Assembly (NCBI RefSeq): GCF_014274465.1
Contig: NZ_CP060394.1
Location: forward strand, 5,208,001 to 5,272,000
Reading direction: 5' to 3'
DNA length: 64,000 nucleotides
Source: Alloacidobacterium dinghuense
GTDB lineage: Bacteria > Acidobacteriota > Terriglobia > Terriglobales > Acidobacteriaceae
Under the pieces are notes generated by a model. It made no database searches and was not told the origin of the DNA. It saw only the letters and a list, made by a program, of their open reading frames with translations. Positions within the stretch are counted from its first letter, which is position 1. Every line of letters starts with the position of its first letter. The position numbers were made by a program, and so were the translations under genes. This document shows, one piece after another, positions 63,201 to 64,000 of this stretch.

Positions 63201-64000
63201 AATTTCTCGAATGATTACGGCCAATCCGTGCCATTGCTGAATGCGTTAGTGCCGTATCCGCAGTACCGCGGCGCCATTCACAACAGCTTCGAGACTCAAG
63301 GGCGTTCTTCGTATAACGCGTTACAAGCGCAAGTTCAGAAGAGGTTTGCCGACGGTCTAGGGTTTCTGGTTAACTACACGCTCTCGCATTCCATGACGAC
63401 TTCTGGCTTCGGATTTGGCGCTTTTGCTGTTCAGGCCTTAAACAAATACAATCTCGCCTCGGAGTATACGATTGCCGGCTACGACCAGACCCACTTCGTG
63501 AACATCAGTGGCGTCTATGAATTGCCCGTTGGTCCCGGTAAGAAGCTTCTGAGTGACGGTGGTTTTATCAAGAAAAACCTGGCAGGTGGCTGGCAGGTGA
63601 GCGGCATCCTCCAATATCAGAGTGGCTCTCCATTAGGTGTCAGCGCTAGCGGCAATCCATTGAACAATGGCTTCAATCGCGCGAATGCCGTGCCCGGGAT
63701 TGAGCCGGTTATTTCCTGGAAGAATGTCGATAAGACCGATACAAGCGGTAATCCTCTTCCAGTTCTAAATCCTAAAGCGTTTTCGGATCCTGGACCGTGG
63801 GTACCGGGTAATGCACCCCGCCTGCTGGAAAGCCTGCGGCTCCCCCCGACCTACAACGAGAACATTGCACTGGCCAAGAAGTTCTTCCTGGGCGACCGCA
63901 TACAGGCCGAACTCAGAATGGAGTTCTTTAACATACTCAACCGCGTGATCAGGAGTTGCATGCCGGACACAAATATCAGCGATGGAGGCTTTGGTCTCGC
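60246..64000 (+). CDS. Oar-like TonB-dependent outer-membrane receptor (3' end beyond window)
   Basis: An uninterrupted frame of over 1,250 codons runs off the right edge. A signal anchor (LLAPLITCLLLLDSPPC, then AQ) leads into a carboxypeptidase-regulatory domain: LSGITGTITDATGNFIDGAN, then YLITDLIPGVYSVRIEMPGF. The plug-like region has TPGVTGG and the barrel shows alternating aromatic strands with typical SYVGNRGVHLP, YNALQAQVQKRFADGL, NYTLSHSMTTSG and MEFFNILNR motifs. Acidobacteria encode many such receptors for polymer or siderophore uptake; the ligand is unknown. The start at 60246 is inferred; no strong ribosome site. Confidence 0.9.
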   Translation, partial: MRSTAWRVTKSVQEAGKALNTYWLLAPLITCLLLLDSPPCSHAQVLSGITGTITDATGNFIDGANVTAINTATGVTSHTVTTSSGTYLITDLIPGVYSVRIEMPGFQTHIVTGVIIEPGGRKITVDGALKIGRAEEVVEVTAPLITLETEMPELGTTIEHAFIEELPIEMGQNQISTNRGRRIDSFIFLTPGVTGGEFSHRINGGVDFANEVTFNGLPLVKDETPGFQEIINPPYEMVDEARVISSVFSPQYGLGQGVAAFQFASGTNELHGSAFEVMRNSSFDAPGAYPNLDANGNKITPADHEHNFGFSLGGPVFIPRVYNGKNKTFFHIDFEWYRLNQGTTQLGTVPTDAMRNGDFSNDFFFNTLPTGQVVPQQIQIYVPQAWANNPSLIPPGCSLAAHGYVPGQQFPGNKIDPSCFSPISQQILALIPHSNNPRTPNPNQNNIFTGVSSFPTREFEPGFSIDHNLTEAQKIHGSYWRAPYTSYIPGFSFPADNPLTQLAILTTYGMGIILNYSNAIRSNLVTTVGAFFEKDDNDLPPAPATIQADAFPSIVANGSQTPQFTFNANNSAPKALTTFGNVSFALQHGKGLSVANNWIYTQGRHTWNFGAEFRHSTQHVFGQNCVCNGTLSFNSNTTSNNDPNISDLLNINTTGSAFASFLLGNVDSVLRSNAALGKLRNFAVSPYVLDNIKLSPHLTVDAGLRWDILIPFTSVGSGPAAQVNFFDPNEPNPGAIGTVTGQPLRGAISLLGTCSNCAGYDRANIHWDNFGPRLGLAYQLSQKTVLLSGYAVSFLIGGAYDYGDTKVGDDLTGLLAGSLPSSYTTSGYPGPGAGQWDTSSSFPLPFPPPIPFSPTLCNGLSTNQCVNFFSRDPGKYPYSESWNAGIQRELPWNLLLSVSYVGNRGVHLPSGLQPWNQLNPDLLNLCANDGGASNCVLGDSWTCTTQTLDSNGNPAFPCPAPVPAQTVLQRLGYGKDSNRFNSVYQNFSNDYGQSVPLLNALVPYPQYRGAIHNSFETQGRSSYNALQAQVQKRFADGLGFLVNYTLSHSMTTSGFGFGAFAVQALNKYNLASEYTIAGYDQTHFVNISGVYELPVGPGKKLLSDGGFIKKNLAGGWQVSGILQYQSGSPLGVSASGNPLNNGFNRANAVPGIEPVISWKNVDKTDTSGNPLPVLNPKAFSDPGPWVPGNAPRLLESLRLPPTYNENIALAKKFFLGDRIQAELRMEFFNILNRVIRSCMPDTNISDGGFGL

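Noticed and set aside
1-64000. CRISPR array or classical antiphage/toxin-antitoxin system
   Set aside because: No regularly spaced repeats were seen, and no cas, restriction-modification or recognisable toxin-antitoxin genes among the products.

Overview
The window looks like an accessory, rapidly decaying stretch of an Acidobacteriota chromosome (class Terriglobia, the Granulicella/Edaphobacter/Terriglobus type). This is inferred from an Oar-like TonB-dependent receptor with an N-terminal carboxypeptidase-regulatory domain (60246 to the right edge), small secreted proteins and a CxxxxC/CxxC protein of acidobacterial character, and the overall mix of DoxX, SDR, NmrA, YceI and AraC/LysR genes. 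No rRNA, complete tRNA, CRISPR array or phage structural gene was seen.

Layout. (1) 94-2819: a lipoprotein solute-binding protein overlapping a LuxR-type sensor kinase. (2) 3108-10560: polysaccharide deacetylase, an SDR remnant, SnoaL-like, PRISE-type SDR, two MRJP/SMP-30-type beta-propellers with a cupin between them, DoxX and a quinone-oxidoreductase-like dehydrogenase. (3) 10841-12356: an attachment-site relic made of the 3' half of a tRNA-Phe(GAA), with a tyrosine integrase beside it. (4) 12635-20820: broken genes (AraC, DUF417, REC, trypsin-like protease), then CMD, type II NADH dehydrogenase, a visibly GC-richer DUF2182-DUF899 pair, AraC, a secreted protein and YceI. (5) 21386-21592: a second tRNA-Phe relic. 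(6) 22103-30944: AraC, monooxygenase-like protein, a three-gene redox operon (secreted DUF5666-like, cytochrome b, molybdopterin protein), SDR-RidA, Ohr, hydrolase, DoxX-like and ferritin-like. (7) 31071-36591: Crp relic, frameshifted transaldolase with two upstream genes, ECF sigma, GlxA regulator and a phenolic-acid-decarboxylase-like gene. (8) 36691-44732: aldehyde and aryl-alcohol dehydrogenases, epoxide-hydrolase-like protein, a CMD with an internal stop, cupin, DoxX, then broken SDR, benzoylformate-decarboxylase-like and aldehyde-dehydrogenase pieces. (9) 44985-55817: LysR/NmrA modules, histidine kinase, frameshifted tautomerase, a TPR membrane protein, azoreductase, hydrolase, metallo-beta-lactamase-fold protein and LysR. 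(10) 55986-56170: a third tRNA-Phe relic. (11) 56614-64000: truncated IS110 transposases, a secreted propeller protein, a transposase relic and the TonB receptor.

Interpretation. The three tRNA-Phe 3' halves lie in the same orientation, and each has exactly 43 nt from anticodon to the terminal base. This fits tandem accretion of related integrative islands at one tRNA-Phe gene outside the window, probably to the left. The cargo is mostly small-molecule redox and detoxification enzymes with one-gene regulators, and many are broken by single-base frameshifts, in-frame stops or end truncations. Candidate operators (short palindromes) sit between the divergent GlxA/decarboxylase and LysR/hydrolase pairs. 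The most interesting possible working system is the periplasmic redox operon at 23818-26344, which has partial copies of its secreted subunit on both sides.
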